In this document: positions 33,528 to 42,134 of the stretch, piece by piece
How the letters are laid out: each line of letters begins with the position of its first letter
How positions within the stretch are numbered: position 1 is the stretch's first letter
From: Pseudomonadota bacterium
Lineage (GTDB): Bacteria; Pseudomonadota; Alphaproteobacteria; Rhizobiales; Xanthobacteraceae
NCBI GenBank assembly: GCA_023386885.1
Contig: JAEWIX010000001.1
Span: 1-64,000, forward strand
DNA: 64,000 nucleotides
Direction: 5' to 3'
Notes under the pieces: generated by a model
The model's database searches: none
Told to the model about the DNA's origin: nothing
What the model saw: only the letters and a program-made list of their open reading frames with translations
Translations under genes and position numbers: made by a program

Positions 33528-36261
33528 CGTCGGCCTCCAGGAAGCTGGCGGGCACGTGATAGAGCCGCAGCCGACCGTGCTCCGGGACACGAATGACCTT
33601 TGCTCGGTGCCGCGGATTGTCGGTCGCCAGCATGCCCTTCTGTTCAAGAACGGCTGCGACCCGACGGGCATCCAGCCCGCAACAGACCTCTTCCTTCCAT
33701 GCGGTGGTGGTGATGAAGAAGTCCCAGCCGTCGCCAACCTTCTGGCGATAGCCCGCCACGTCGCGCGGCTGAATGCGATTGTCTTGGCTGTCTTCCCAGG
33801 CCGGGATGAAGCGAGCCATCCCGTTGGCGAGAAGGAAGGAGCGGACTCGATCGATGCCTTCGCGGGATTCCGCAGGTTCAACGCCACCGCGCGCTGCCAG
33901 CCAATCGTCGAAACACCGCCCGGCAGCTAACGTGGCCTCGCCACGCTGCCATGGGACCACGCCGCAGCGGACAGCAATCTCACCACCAGCCGCGACCATT
34001 CCGAACCGTTGGGCTACTCGCTCAACCTGTCCATCGGCCCCTGCGGGAACGAACTTTTTGCAGAAGTCGCCTACCAGTTGGGCCACCTGCGTCTGCAGCT
34101 CGACGATATTCGGAACCACTGCCGCGAGATATTCGCGGGCAGCAACGCCATAGTTCTGCAACGAGGCGGACCGCAGATGACGTGCAAACATCTCGGCGGA
34201 CGAAAATCCGTGCAAGTTCTCAAATACCCCCATGCCAGCGCCAGCGTCGGCCGGGATATCGACGATGCGAACCTGTTGACCGGCGGCGAGACGTCGACCG
34301 CGACCATCTTCGGCTACCTTATCGGCAAGGCTGATCTCGCCCGAGGAGAGGAACATAACACGCCATGTGGCAGCGCGCCGCGCCGACCCGTCTCGGGACG
34401 CCCGGCTCTTGCCGGATCCATTACCCAGCATGTATGCGGCTTCACCTGCATCCTTCGCGGGGATCTGCGATATTTCATCGAGACACAGCAGCGTGTCGGA
34501 ATGACCAAGTGCGACGCCCTCAAGACCGTTCGTCGTAGTACGCCAGGAGCGAACAAAGCCCGTAATCCCGCCACCACCCCACACGCTGCCTGCTGCAAAC
34601 AGTGCGGTGCTCTTACCAGTAGAGGATGCGCCCCGGAAATGCAGGCCGCCGCTTTCCGCCGAACACGGGCCGATCAAAGGACCAGCAAAGGCCGCAGAGA
34701 TGGCAACCACAAGACGGCTATTACCGACGGCGTAACGAGCAACGTTGTCCTTCCAGTCCTGCAACGTACCATTTTGACGAAATGAATGTTCGTGCGCCGT
34801 CGCACTTTGCAAGAGCAACATCTCGCGCTGATCGCCGCCATAGCAGTCATGCGGAAGAACAAACGAATTGCTGTGCCACCCAACGCGCGGGGTGGCGCGA
34901 GCCTTCCTCTCAATAGAGACCTGCAACAGGAAGGCATTGAACAGCGTGCGCGCCCTCGTGCTAGTCGAGACAAATAGGCCGCCATCGAGGAGCGTCCGGC
35001 GCGCCTCAGATCCATCGCCCGCCAGGATGGCGCGGGGCAACGCGTAGCGATGTTCCCGCCCATCGTGATCCTTCCAGGAAAGCAACAAGCCCCAGCTGCC
35101 GCCGTCACCGTCCCGGGTCTGTGCCAGGATATTAAACGGCCCTGCAATCAGCGTCGGCGGCTTGTCGTCGTCGTCCGGATTGAGCCACAGCAAGCCAGCA
35201 TCGGTGAACTTGTAGCCGCGCGGCATCTTCGGCTCGTAAGTAGCTTCGACCACCGGAGCGGCATCGACGAGGGCTCGCAGATCATCGGCCGCATGACCAG
35301 CCTCGATCCAATCCGAGACGTCGCCCTTGTTCGGAACATCCTTGAAATGGACAATCCGGACGCTCAGGGCCACCGGTGCGATGAGAGCCGCCTTCTTGTC
35401 GGCGTGCTTGCGGCCTTCGTCATCGTTGTCGGCAAGGATCACAACGTGCCGGTCTGCAAGGTAGTTCTCGCAACCATCAGGCAGACCATCGCCGCAACCA
35501 CCGAAGGTAAACGCGGGCAGGCCGATTTTGGCGAGCGTATCCGCGTCCTTCTCGCCCTCCGGCCAATAGATCGGCTGTTCCGGATCGGCATCGAATGGAT
35601 TGCTACCGGTGAAGTACGGCACGGCAACGAAACCATCCGGTTTGCGGTACTGCCAACCGGTGGTGCCGTCGGCATCGGTCACGCGATAGACGTTCATCGC
35701 ATTGCCGTCCTTGCGCATGATCTTGATCCGGATCGGCGCTCCACCGACGCGGTAGACATGCCGACGCTTCTCGTCGTCCCGGATGGTAGGGCCATCATCA
35801 CCAGCGACGACAAAGCGCGGCTTGCCATCGCCATCCGGCGGAGTGCGGGCCGGAAACGTTGTCGGCGCGGTGGCGATGTCGACTGGCGATGGCGTCGGCT
35901 TGGGCGTTGACTTCGGCCGAGATGTTGACGCCGTACCGCCTTTCACACCGAGCCGCTGCGCAATCTCGCGCGCCGCGTCGAGATTTGACGAACGGTTGAG
36001 ATAAGCCAGCAGATCAATCGGATCACCGCCGACTTCGTTGGTCGCAAAATCTGACCACCGACCGTTTTTCAGGTTGATCTTGAAGGATCCCGGATGAGCG
36101 TCTGCCCGCGTCGGGTTGATGGATACCCATTCATCCCCCTGCCGCTTGCCCTGTGGGAGCCAATCTTGCACGAGGCTGGGCAGCGCGCTCAACGCCGCCT
36201 TGCTGACGGCAGCAAAATCGATCCGTTCGCTATGTTCAAAAGCCTGATTGATCGCGCCCAT
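33517..36261 (-). CDS. TOPRIM/DUF927 primase-helicase
   Basis: A 914-residue replication protein. Residues 1-105 are a primase-like N-terminal domain (INPTRADAHPGSFKINLKNGRWSDF region, no zinc ligands), about 190-330 a TOPRIM fold (EGEKDADTL and LADNDDEGRKHA), and about 360-680 a DUF927 superfamily-3-like helicase (Walker A GASSTGKS at 544-551, Walker B LLCLDEI). It should prime and unwind the element's DNA. It overlaps the genes on both sides and lies next to the iteron-like array. The ATG at 36261 overlaps the preceding stop. Confidence 0.9.
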   Translation of the reverse strand: MGAINQAFEHSERIDFAAVSKAALSALPSLVQDWLPQGKRQGDEWVSINPTRADAHPGSFKINLKNGRWSDFATNEVGGDPIDLLAYLNRSSNLDAAREIAQRLGVKGGTASTSRPKSTPKPTPSPVDIATAPTTFPARTPPDGDGKPRFVVAGDDGPTIRDDEKRRHVYRVGGAPIRIKIMRKDGNAMNVYRVTDADGTTGWQYRKPDGFVAVPYFTGSNPFDADPEQPIYWPEGEKDADTLAKIGLPAFTFGGCGDGLPDGCENYLADRHVVILADNDDEGRKHADKKAALIAPVALSVRIVHFKDVPNKGDVSDWIEAGHAADDLRALVDAAPVVEATYEPKMPRGYKFTDAGLLWLNPDDDDKPPTLIAGPFNILAQTRDGDGGSWGLLLSWKDHDGREHRYALPRAILAGDGSEARRTLLDGGLFVSTSTRARTLFNAFLLQVSIERKARATPRVGWHSNSFVLPHDCYGGDQREMLLLQSATAHEHSFRQNGTLQDWKDNVARYAVGNSRLVVAISAAFAGPLIGPCSAESGGLHFRGASSTGKSTALFAAGSVWGGGGITGFVRSWRTTTNGLEGVALGHSDTLLCLDEISQIPAKDAGEAAYMLGNGSGKSRASRDGSARRAATWRVMFLSSGEISLADKVAEDGRGRRLAAGQQVRIVDIPADAGAGMGVFENLHGFSSAEMFARHLRSASLQNYGVAAREYLAAVVPNIVELQTQVAQLVGDFCKKFVPAGADGQVERVAQRFGMVAAGGEIAVRCGVVPWQRGEATLAAGRCFDDWLAARGGVEPAESREGIDRVRSFLLANGMARFIPAWEDSQDNRIQPRDVAGYRQKVGDGWDFFITTTAWKEEVCCGLDARRVAAVLEQKGMLATDNPRHRAKVIRVPEHGRLRLYHVPASFLEADDDA

Positions 36262-36722
36262 TATTGCACGCCTCCCTGCGGTTCGACGGTGCAGAGCAGG
36301 AGCGCAATGCCCGGATGATGGGTTTCGATGAAGTCTTTCCATGCCGGCTCGAATTGGAGCCGGGTTTCGACGATAAGTATGTCCTGGCGGAACAGCGCCG
36401 CGTTGGTGGCAGCGGCGGCATAGGCGGCCGTTACCGGAGCGCTCGATACAATGACCGCACCGCTCGCCCGCTTGATGAAACGAACGAGAGATTTCCGGTG
36501 AAAGGCATTCGGCCCTTTGGCTTCGTGCATGTCGTCGCCGACAATGACGATGTTCGGAAGCTTGCGCGGTAGATCGAACCGCCCAATGCACTGCGGGACG
36601 ACGCAGACGCCAACACCGTGGTCGCGCGCGGCCTCCATGATGGGCCGGAAATGCTCCGGCCCGTGTTCGATGACGTGGGTGAACCGCTCGCGCGGCACTG
36701 ACATGTTGAGGATGCCGATCAT
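36261..36722 (-). CDS. Hypothetical nucleotide-binding-like protein (153 aa)
   Basis: A 153-residue protein with alternating strands and helices (GVGVCVVPQCIGRF, NIVIVGDDMHEAKG, GAVIVSSAPVTAAYAAAA), as in a Rossmann-like fold. Coupled to the primase gene by a 1-bp stop/start overlap (TAATG) and by an ATGA overlap to the gene upstream. No family is recognised; a role in replication is inferred from position. Confidence 0.65.
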   Translation of the reverse strand: MIGILNMSVPRERFTHVIEHGPEHFRPIMEAARDHGVGVCVVPQCIGRFDLPRKLPNIVIVGDDMHEAKGPNAFHRKSLVRFIKRASGAVIVSSAPVTAAYAAAATNAALFRQDILIVETRLQFEPAWKDFIETHHPGIALLLCTVEPQGGVQ

Positions 36723-36997
36723 GCTGCATCCTCCGGAACGACGGTCACCGGGGTTTCGAGGCGGTATCTGCCATGGTTTCCCGGATAAGCGCCGCCGTGC
36801 ATCTCCCGGTCGGTGGAGATGACAAGGCCAGCCTTCCGGAGCTTGAACACGTAGTGGGACCAGCGCGGCGCGGGTTGTTCCAGCGTCGTGAGGCCGGATG
36901 CGCCAGCATTCAGCAAATGGCGCAGGGTCCATGCTTCGCGCCCTCGGAATGTCTGACGGCTACCATCCGGCAAGCGGATCGTGATGCGGGCGCTCAT
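36719..36997 (-). CDS. Small putative winged-helix protein (92 aa)
   Basis: A 92-residue protein. An N-terminal strand pair (ARITIRLPDGSRQTFRG) precedes a winged-helix-like part (TLRHLLNAGASGLTTLEQPAPRWSHYVFKLRKAGLVISTDRE). Probably DNA-binding. Overlapping stop/start on both sides puts it in the replication operon. Confidence 0.65.
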   Translation of the reverse strand: MSARITIRLPDGSRQTFRGREAWTLRHLLNAGASGLTTLEQPAPRWSHYVFKLRKAGLVISTDREMHGGAYPGNHGRYRLETPVTVVPEDAA

Positions 36998-37191
36998 TAG
37001 CGCACCTCCGATCCGCCGAGACCGGCGAGGCGGGCCACGATGATGGCGTGCGGAATGGAAATGCCGTAGCGCCGCGCAAGTTTGCGAACGGCAATGGGTG
37101 CGGCGTTCAGGACCGGAACAGGGTGCCAGTCGAACAGCGGCAATCCGGAATGCGGGTGACAAACGAGAGGATGGGGAGTATGTTTCTGCAC
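36997..37191 (-). CDS. Small hypothetical protein with GTG start (64 aa)
   Basis: A protein of about 64 residues. The C-terminal half PIAVRKLARRYGISIPHAIIVARLAGLG looks like a helix-turn-helix. The GTG at 37191 is chosen because GGAG lies 8 nt upstream; longer in-frame versions lack a ribosome site. First gene of the tightly coupled replication operon. Confidence 0.6.
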   Translation of the reverse strand: MQKHTPHPLVCHPHSGLPLFDWHPVPVLNAAPIAVRKLARRYGISIPHAIIVARLAGLGGSEVR

Positions 37192-37264
37192 GTTAAGGAC
37201 TCCAGAGAGCCCGGCCGCTTTCCCGCCAAGGAAAACCAGCGCGCCGGGTTTTCGTTTGAGGGGA

Positions 37265-37549
37265 TCAAGCGGCGTGACGCGAATGCTCGGAGGTCGAGCG
37301 GACCAGCGGCCCGATCTTGCTGCGAGCCCAGGCGTCAAGGCCGTCTTGCGGGTACAGGGGAATGCGGCCAGCCATTCGAAAGGGCGGGCCGTCAGAACTG
37401 ACGCAGGCCAGTTTCGCCAGGGTCTTGGGCGAGCATGGGAAGCCGTAAGTCGTCGCTACGTATTCGGCCGCGTCTTTGCGGCGAAGCAAGCGAGCAGTGG
37501 GCGTATTGGCCAGATCAGAGATATGGCCTTTTTCAGTAAGAACTTTCAT
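37265..37549 (-). CDS. Excisionase/AlpA-like helix-turn-helix protein
   Basis: A 94-residue protein with TARLLRRKDAAEYVATTYGFPCSPKTLAKLACVSSDGPPFRMAGRIPLYPQDGLDAWARSKIG, the winged helix pattern of phage excisionases and AlpA regulators. AGGA precedes the ATG. Its place between the integrase side and the replication operon suits an excision or replication-control role. Confidence 0.78.
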   Translation of the reverse strand: MKVLTEKGHISDLANTPTARLLRRKDAAEYVATTYGFPCSPKTLAKLACVSSDGPPFRMAGRIPLYPQDGLDAWARSKIGPLVRSTSEHSRHAA

Positions 37550-37653
37550 CGTGTCCTCGCAATTCGGGGAGCAATTCCCGAATGCGAGGAAACCAAAATC
37601 TCACCTGAGCAATCAGCCGGAAACCGGGCAAAACCAGCCAAAACCGGTTTTGA

Positions 37654-38559
37654 TCAGTTCTGATCAAACTCTGAAAGCCAGCCGTTCACCCGCCTTCGAA
37701 CAGAAGATGGTGCTGGATGTTGATCGTAGGCACTCGCAAATTTATTAGTGACCTCCTCGATCAGTTGAGCCTTTGTGGGAAGCCGCCGGTTGCCCCGACC
37801 GGGGAAACCTTTCGTTTGCACAAGTTGCCGCGCGAACTCCTTCATTTCGTCCCAATTGTACTCGTCTGGGCGACCACCTTTATTCAGCACAGGTGCAGAA
37901 ACCGATGGGGCGTGCGCCGCTTCAACGATTTGATGGATTGCACCCAACAAATGATCTCCCTTCACATATATCCATTGGTAATCATCTCCCGCAGAGCCTA
38001 CCCCAAAGGGCCTTTTGGGATTCATCTGACAAAAATCAAAACGACAGTCAGCTCTCTCGGTATTCCACCAATCGCTGGGAATTGTTCTGAAACTACCGCC
38101 CTGAATGGGTCTTATCGCTGTAATGAAACGATCGGTTTCGGCTAGTTCGACAATCTTATTCTTCACGTGATAGAGTCGGATTATTGCTGGTCTATGCATG
38201 TCGTGATTTTCTTTCACGATCGATAGCGCAATCGTCCACTCGTCCTTGCTAAAAGATACCGGCGGCGGCAACATTGAAAACCCCCGCACTCTATCTCCGG
38301 CCCAACGAAGACTTTCTCGATTGAGGTCTGGCCGATGCTTCATCAATAGTGAGTGCGCAAAATGCGCGCGACTGGACGACGCATGAGGCATGGTGTCTGG
38401 TAATGATTGATACAATTCAATCTTCGTCTCATCCCCGGTCCATTCATCTGGAAACATTGCCCGCCCCAAACGATGAAGCGCACGCGCAAGAAATATAAAA
38501 TCTGAGCTATCTCGCGGCCACTCGTGAGATTTCGTCCAAAAATCCACCCTGGGATTCAT
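37654..38559 (-). CDS. Hypothetical rhizobial-element protein (301 aa)
   Basis: A 301-residue soluble protein. The N-terminal part is Trp/His-rich. The C-terminal part (RPDEYNWDEMKEFARQLVQTKG ... TKAQLIEEVTNKF ... PAPSSVRRRVNGWLSEF) is of a type repeatedly seen in rhizobial phage-like elements and looks like a DNA-binding tail. GGAGG precedes the ATG. The function is unknown. Confidence 0.65.
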   Translation of the reverse strand: MNPRVDFWTKSHEWPRDSSDFIFLARALHRLGRAMFPDEWTGDETKIELYQSLPDTMPHASSSRAHFAHSLLMKHRPDLNRESLRWAGDRVRGFSMLPPPVSFSKDEWTIALSIVKENHDMHRPAIIRLYHVKNKIVELAETDRFITAIRPIQGGSFRTIPSDWWNTERADCRFDFCQMNPKRPFGVGSAGDDYQWIYVKGDHLLGAIHQIVEAAHAPSVSAPVLNKGGRPDEYNWDEMKEFARQLVQTKGFPGRGNRRLPTKAQLIEEVTNKFASAYDQHPAPSSVRRRVNGWLSEFDQN

Positions 38560-38650
38560 TAGCCCTCCGCATTGAGCATCCGCATCGTGACGACGCGGCA
38601 GGCCAGTGCGGTACTGGCTTTTCAGGAGCTACCCTAGCCGCGCCGATTCA

Positions 38651-39919
38651 TCAGGCCGTCCGGAAGCGGACTACCTTCTCGGTTTTCTTCCCTGTCATTG
38701 CTGTTTCGATATGGCGCGCGATTCGATCCGCCGCTGCAACCAGTGCCGTGTCGATCTTGTGGATGTATCCTTCCGTCACGCTGCCACCGGCATGGCCCAT
38801 AAGCGCCTTGATCGTTGGGAGCGAAAAACCTAGATCGTCTGCCGTTGAGCTAAACGAATGACGAAGGCCATGTGGCGTGAGACCCGGCACGGCATCGCCA
38901 ACGATATCCGCCAGAGCCTTGGGCAAGCCAACATAATGCTTCTTCTCGTTGGTCAGTGCCGGAAAGACATACCTGGATTTTGATTTCTCACAGGCTTGCT
39001 TGAGGACTGCGATGGCGGCTGATCCGATTGGGCGGACGCTTTCGCCCGTTTTACTATCGCCAAGCCTAAGCGCGCTGTTCGCAAAATCGATTTCATATTT
39101 CTGCAACCCCTCTATCTCGCCGCGACGGCATCCCGTCAGCGCAATAGCTCGCGTAACCAAGATCGGCTGCCAGTTCGTGGCATTGACCTCGGCAGCAGCC
39201 AGCTTCTTCCCGAGCATTCGATAGCCCGCATCATAAAGACGCCATTTCCTCTTGCCGTCCTTAGGTCGGATAATGCCGCGCGCCGGGTTGTCCGACCGAT
39301 AACCTTCATTGACAGCGTAGGTCAGAATTCCGCCAAGCAATCCCATCGTACGAGCCGCGGTGCCCTTGCCACCGGTCACGATGGCCCTACCCCGCTTCTT
39401 CGTTTTGACATCGGCGGCGGTCTTGCCGCTGATCACGCCCTGTTGGAAGCGGTGGACGTCAGCTGACGTCAGATCCTTGACGGTGCGCTTACCGAGGAGC
39501 GGGACGATATGGCGCTCGATACGTCCCTTGTCGGTGTAGAGCGTTGATCCGCGTTTGGCCTCGCCGCGCCGCGTCAGGATCAGGCCGCGCTCCGCCTTGT
39601 CGAGATATTCCCGGCACAGTTCCTCGATCGTCATAGCGCCGCGCTCAAGCTTCTTGCTCTCCGCCGGATCGGCGCCTTTCAAGACATCTGCGAGGCTGAT
39701 CTTGGCGGCCCTCCGAGCTTCCTCCACCGTGAGGACGCCGTAGCGCCCTACCGTGAGCCGTCGGCTCCGGCCATTGGCATTCCGGTACTGGATCAGGAAG
39801 GACTTGGCTCCGCTTTTCTTCACCCGGAGCCCGAAACCCGGCAACTCATCGTCCCAAACGAACACGTCCGCGCTCGATGTCTCGGCGGCGTCGACAACAC
39901 GTTTCGTGATCTTGACCAT
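38651..39919 (-). CDS. Tyrosine recombinase (phage-type integrase)
   Basis: A 422-residue integrase of the P4/bIL-type with an N-terminal DUF4102 arm-binding domain (KRVVDAAETSSADVFVWDDELPGFGLRVKKSG), a core-binding SAM-like domain, and the catalytic domain with Arg in ALTGCRRGEI, Lys in GDSKTGE, HGLRH, and the Tyr nucleophile in MGHAGGSVTEGYIH. It would integrate and excise the element at the tRNA-Arg 3' end. It lies 155 bp inside attR. The ATG at 39919 fits the family start. Confidence 0.95.
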   Translation of the reverse strand: MVKITKRVVDAAETSSADVFVWDDELPGFGLRVKKSGAKSFLIQYRNANGRSRRLTVGRYGVLTVEEARRAAKISLADVLKGADPAESKKLERGAMTIEELCREYLDKAERGLILTRRGEAKRGSTLYTDKGRIERHIVPLLGKRTVKDLTSADVHRFQQGVISGKTAADVKTKKRGRAIVTGGKGTAARTMGLLGGILTYAVNEGYRSDNPARGIIRPKDGKRKWRLYDAGYRMLGKKLAAAEVNATNWQPILVTRAIALTGCRRGEIEGLQKYEIDFANSALRLGDSKTGESVRPIGSAAIAVLKQACEKSKSRYVFPALTNEKKHYVGLPKALADIVGDAVPGLTPHGLRHSFSSTADDLGFSLPTIKALMGHAGGSVTEGYIHKIDTALVAAADRIARHIETAMTGKKTEKVVRFRTA

Positions 39920-40073
39920 TTGGCACCGGGTAAGCAGCGGGTAAGCAGGGAACGGTAAACCAGAGAAATGACGAGAAAGACCGTTGCCTTCCAAATCATC
40001 CGGTTTTAAGCCTACTTCCTACACTCGGTAATTCCAAGGAATTTCGGGTAAGCACCAGCAACAAACCTACCCC

Positions 40074-40122
40074 TGCCCTCCGAAGGCAAAGGTCACACGT
40101 TCGAATCGTGTCGGGTGCGCCA
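40074..40122 (+). repeat. attR: 49-bp copy of the tRNA-Arg 3' end
   Basis: Identical to 15352-15400. It holds the anticodon stem-loop 5' arm onward to CCA but lacks the tRNA 5' half, so it is not a functional tRNA. It marks the right end of the element; the backbone MBL gene ends 15 bp beyond. Confidence 0.93.
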
Positions 40123-40136
40123 ATAACCCAGCATTC

Positions 40137-41069
40137 TCATCGTCCGAGGCGATAGATCTCTTGTTCGTCGGACCGGACGCGCCCATCGGCAAGAAGCTCT
40201 GCCAGGTGTTGCGAAATCGTTCGGGTTTCGGCGGCCTCCACCCATGGGCTCTCATAACCGGTCGGATAGAGAAGCCGCCGCTCGACCAATTGCTCCAGGG
40301 TCATCGGCGCGTCGCGCAATAGATCGAGAAGGCGCTGTTCGCGCTCGTCGAGTTTCGCCGAATAAGCGGCAAGATCACGCAGGAACTGTTCCTTGTCGGT
40401 ATAAACACCACGGTGGTGAGCCGTGACCCATATCTTTGCCGGAATATCCGGCAACCGCGCCAGACTGCGACGGAAATCTTGCAAGCTCGAGCTCGCATCG
40501 CCGTAGTAAGGTCCAAAGCCGGTGAGGTCGATATCTCCGATGAAGGCCACACCCTCCGGCTCGACCAGCAAAACACAATGACCCGCCGTGTGACCGGGCA
40601 TATGGAACGTGCGAACCTGCGCCTGACCGAGATCCCACGACCTCCCCTCCACATAGCTCAGTGCATCGGGTCTTGGCGCGTAAAAGAAATCGCGCCGGAA
40701 TCGGGTCAGCATCTCTGGAATGCGCCTCTGATCGGTCACACCGAACGCAGCCACCAATCCATCCCAACTCCGTGCCGCCGCCAGATCGGCTTCGTGGACA
40801 TAGACCGGTACATTGGGAAGGCGATGCAAACCAGCCATGTGATCTTCATGGACGTGGCCCATGATCACCAGTTCGGTTGAATCGAATTCCGCTCCAATGT
40901 AGTTCGAGACGATCGGCGCGTCGAAGGCAGCACGCGTGTCGGCGCCGCGAACGAGCACCTGATTTCCATCCGGATACTTTCCGTTCTTCTCGCCGAGAAA
41001 GACCGAGACACGACCGAAGTCCACGCGCGGGATCTCCCGAGGCACGGGCTTGCAGGCGACGCTGGTCAT
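40137..41069 (-). CDS. MBL-fold metallo-hydrolase
   Basis: A 310-residue protein with the metal motif GHVHEDHMAG (HxHxDH form), the later His in MPGHTAGHCV, Asp in FIGDIDLTGFGP and a final His in TAHHRGVY. A C-terminal helical part (about 230-310) probably adds a winged-helix-like lid. It is a lactonase/hydrolase-like enzyme of unknown substrate. Divergent from the TRAP transporter genes, which suggests a linked substrate, as an inference. Its 3' end lies against attR. Confidence 0.82.
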   Translation of the reverse strand: MTSVACKPVPREIPRVDFGRVSVFLGEKNGKYPDGNQVLVRGADTRAAFDAPIVSNYIGAEFDSTELVIMGHVHEDHMAGLHRLPNVPVYVHEADLAAARSWDGLVAAFGVTDQRRIPEMLTRFRRDFFYAPRPDALSYVEGRSWDLGQAQVRTFHMPGHTAGHCVLLVEPEGVAFIGDIDLTGFGPYYGDASSSLQDFRRSLARLPDIPAKIWVTAHHRGVYTDKEQFLRDLAAYSAKLDEREQRLLDLLRDAPMTLEQLVERRLLYPTGYESPWVEAAETRTISQHLAELLADGRVRSDEQEIYRLGR

Positions 41070-41567
41070 GTCGGCGATCCTTGTTCTACTGAGCCGGACA
41101 TCTACCGACTTCGACGATTGCGACTAAGCCAGATGTGGCGTCTCGAGGCAATCGCAGCACCGTCGTACGATTGCACCAACTGATCTCGACGGAAGCCATC
41201 CTGCCTCTTCGCGCCATCGATCGTAAGTCAAATTGCAACCCTCGAATCTTTCAACCAATACCTCAAATCCCATCCGCTGGAATTTTGACGCCCCTCAACG
41301 CGTTCCACGCCATTCCGACGCGAGACCCGAAGGTAAATCCGGCGGGCTTCCCATTCACGACGTCATGTCAAACAGCTTGCCGATTCGGTCGTGCCAAATG
41401 TACCTTCGCCCGATATCCGATAGTCTTCGCCGCGCGAGACCCGCATGACGAAGATCTATCGTACAGGATCATGGAGCCCGGCGCGGATATCGTTAAAGCC
41501 GAAGCGCCTGTTGGCACAATAAAAAGAAGCTGCTGGAACACACCAGCGGATTTGGGGGGATATCTGG
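41070..41567. other. Divergent promoter region, 498 bp
   Basis: It separates the MBL hydrolase from the TRAP operon. No gene, strong hairpin or repeat is seen; promoters for both sides must lie here. GGGGGGA at its right end is the ribosome site of the TRAP small subunit. Confidence 0.5.
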
Positions 41568-42134
41568 ATGAACGCATTGCCGCGGCTCTCCCGGCTGTTG
41601 TCATCGGTCGAATGGGGACTTTCAACCCTTGCAGCCATTGCGATGTTCGCGGTCATGATGATCGTCATGTTCGACGTGACCATGCGCTACATCTTCGCAA
41701 CGCCGCTGGCGTGGTCATATGACGTGATCTCCCTTTACCTGATGGTGGCGGTGTTCTTCCTTGCGCTTGGCGATACGCTGCACCATCACGGCCATATCGC
41801 CATCGACCTCCTTCTGCCACATATGCCGATCCGGCTGCGTCACATCGGCGAAGCGATCGGGTATGCGTTCACGACTATGCTGGTCGCAATGATCGCCTGG
41901 GAAGGTTGGGAACGCATGGCGACGGCGTTCGTCAACAACGAAGCCACCTCGACGGTGATCCAGTGGCCGATGTGGCCGGCTTATCTGTTCGTCGTGGTCG
42001 GCTCATTGTCATTGGCCCTCCGTGCCGCCTACCGCACAGTCGGCCACGTTGCCTCCGCCATTGCCGGACATGCATTGGTCGAACTTCCGCCGCCGCCTGA
42101 AACCGAGCTGCATGCCGGGGAGACCGCGGCATGA
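41568..42134 (+). CDS. TRAP transporter small permease subunit (DctQ family)
   Basis: A 188-residue protein with four transmembrane helices, the usual DctQ layout (first helix near 20-45, a conserved DVTMRYIF segment, then RTVGH near the end). It forms the transporter with the large subunit that overlaps it by 4 bp, and with the periplasmic binding protein downstream. The likely substrates are organic acids; none is proven. Confidence 0.92.
   Translation: MNALPRLSRLLSSVEWGLSTLAAIAMFAVMMIVMFDVTMRYIFATPLAWSYDVISLYLMVAVFFLALGDTLHHHGHIAIDLLLPHMPIRLRHIGEAIGYAFTTMLVAMIAWEGWERMATAFVNNEATSTVIQWPMWPAYLFVVVGSLSLALRAAYRTVGHVASAIAGHALVELPPPPETELHAGETAA

Larger units (their letters stand above)
15401..40122. 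mobile_element. Integrative phage-like element in tRNA-Arg, about 24.7 kb
   Basis: The bounds are the 49-bp direct repeats. Contents include a tyrosine recombinase next to the right repeat, an XRE repressor with divergent early-type operon, a primase-helicase, two virion-like proteins, a toxin-antitoxin pair and defence-type cargo at the left end. Base use changes: the segment 15500-20000 is visibly AT-richer than the flanks. The integrase lies at the end away from the intact tRNA. No terminase, portal, capsid or tail genes are present, nor a relaxase, so it may be a satellite, a decayed prophage or a replicating integrative element. Confidence 0.9.

Noticed and set aside
40074..40122. A second tRNA-Arg gene
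   Set aside because: Only the 3' 49 nt are present; the acceptor 5' strand, D-arm and half of the anticodon arm are missing. It is the attachment-site copy.
15401..40122. Complete prophage
   Set aside because: No terminase, portal, major capsid, tail or holin genes are recognisable anywhere in the element.
15401..40122. Conjugative element (ICE)
   Set aside because: No relaxase, coupling protein or type IV secretion genes are present.
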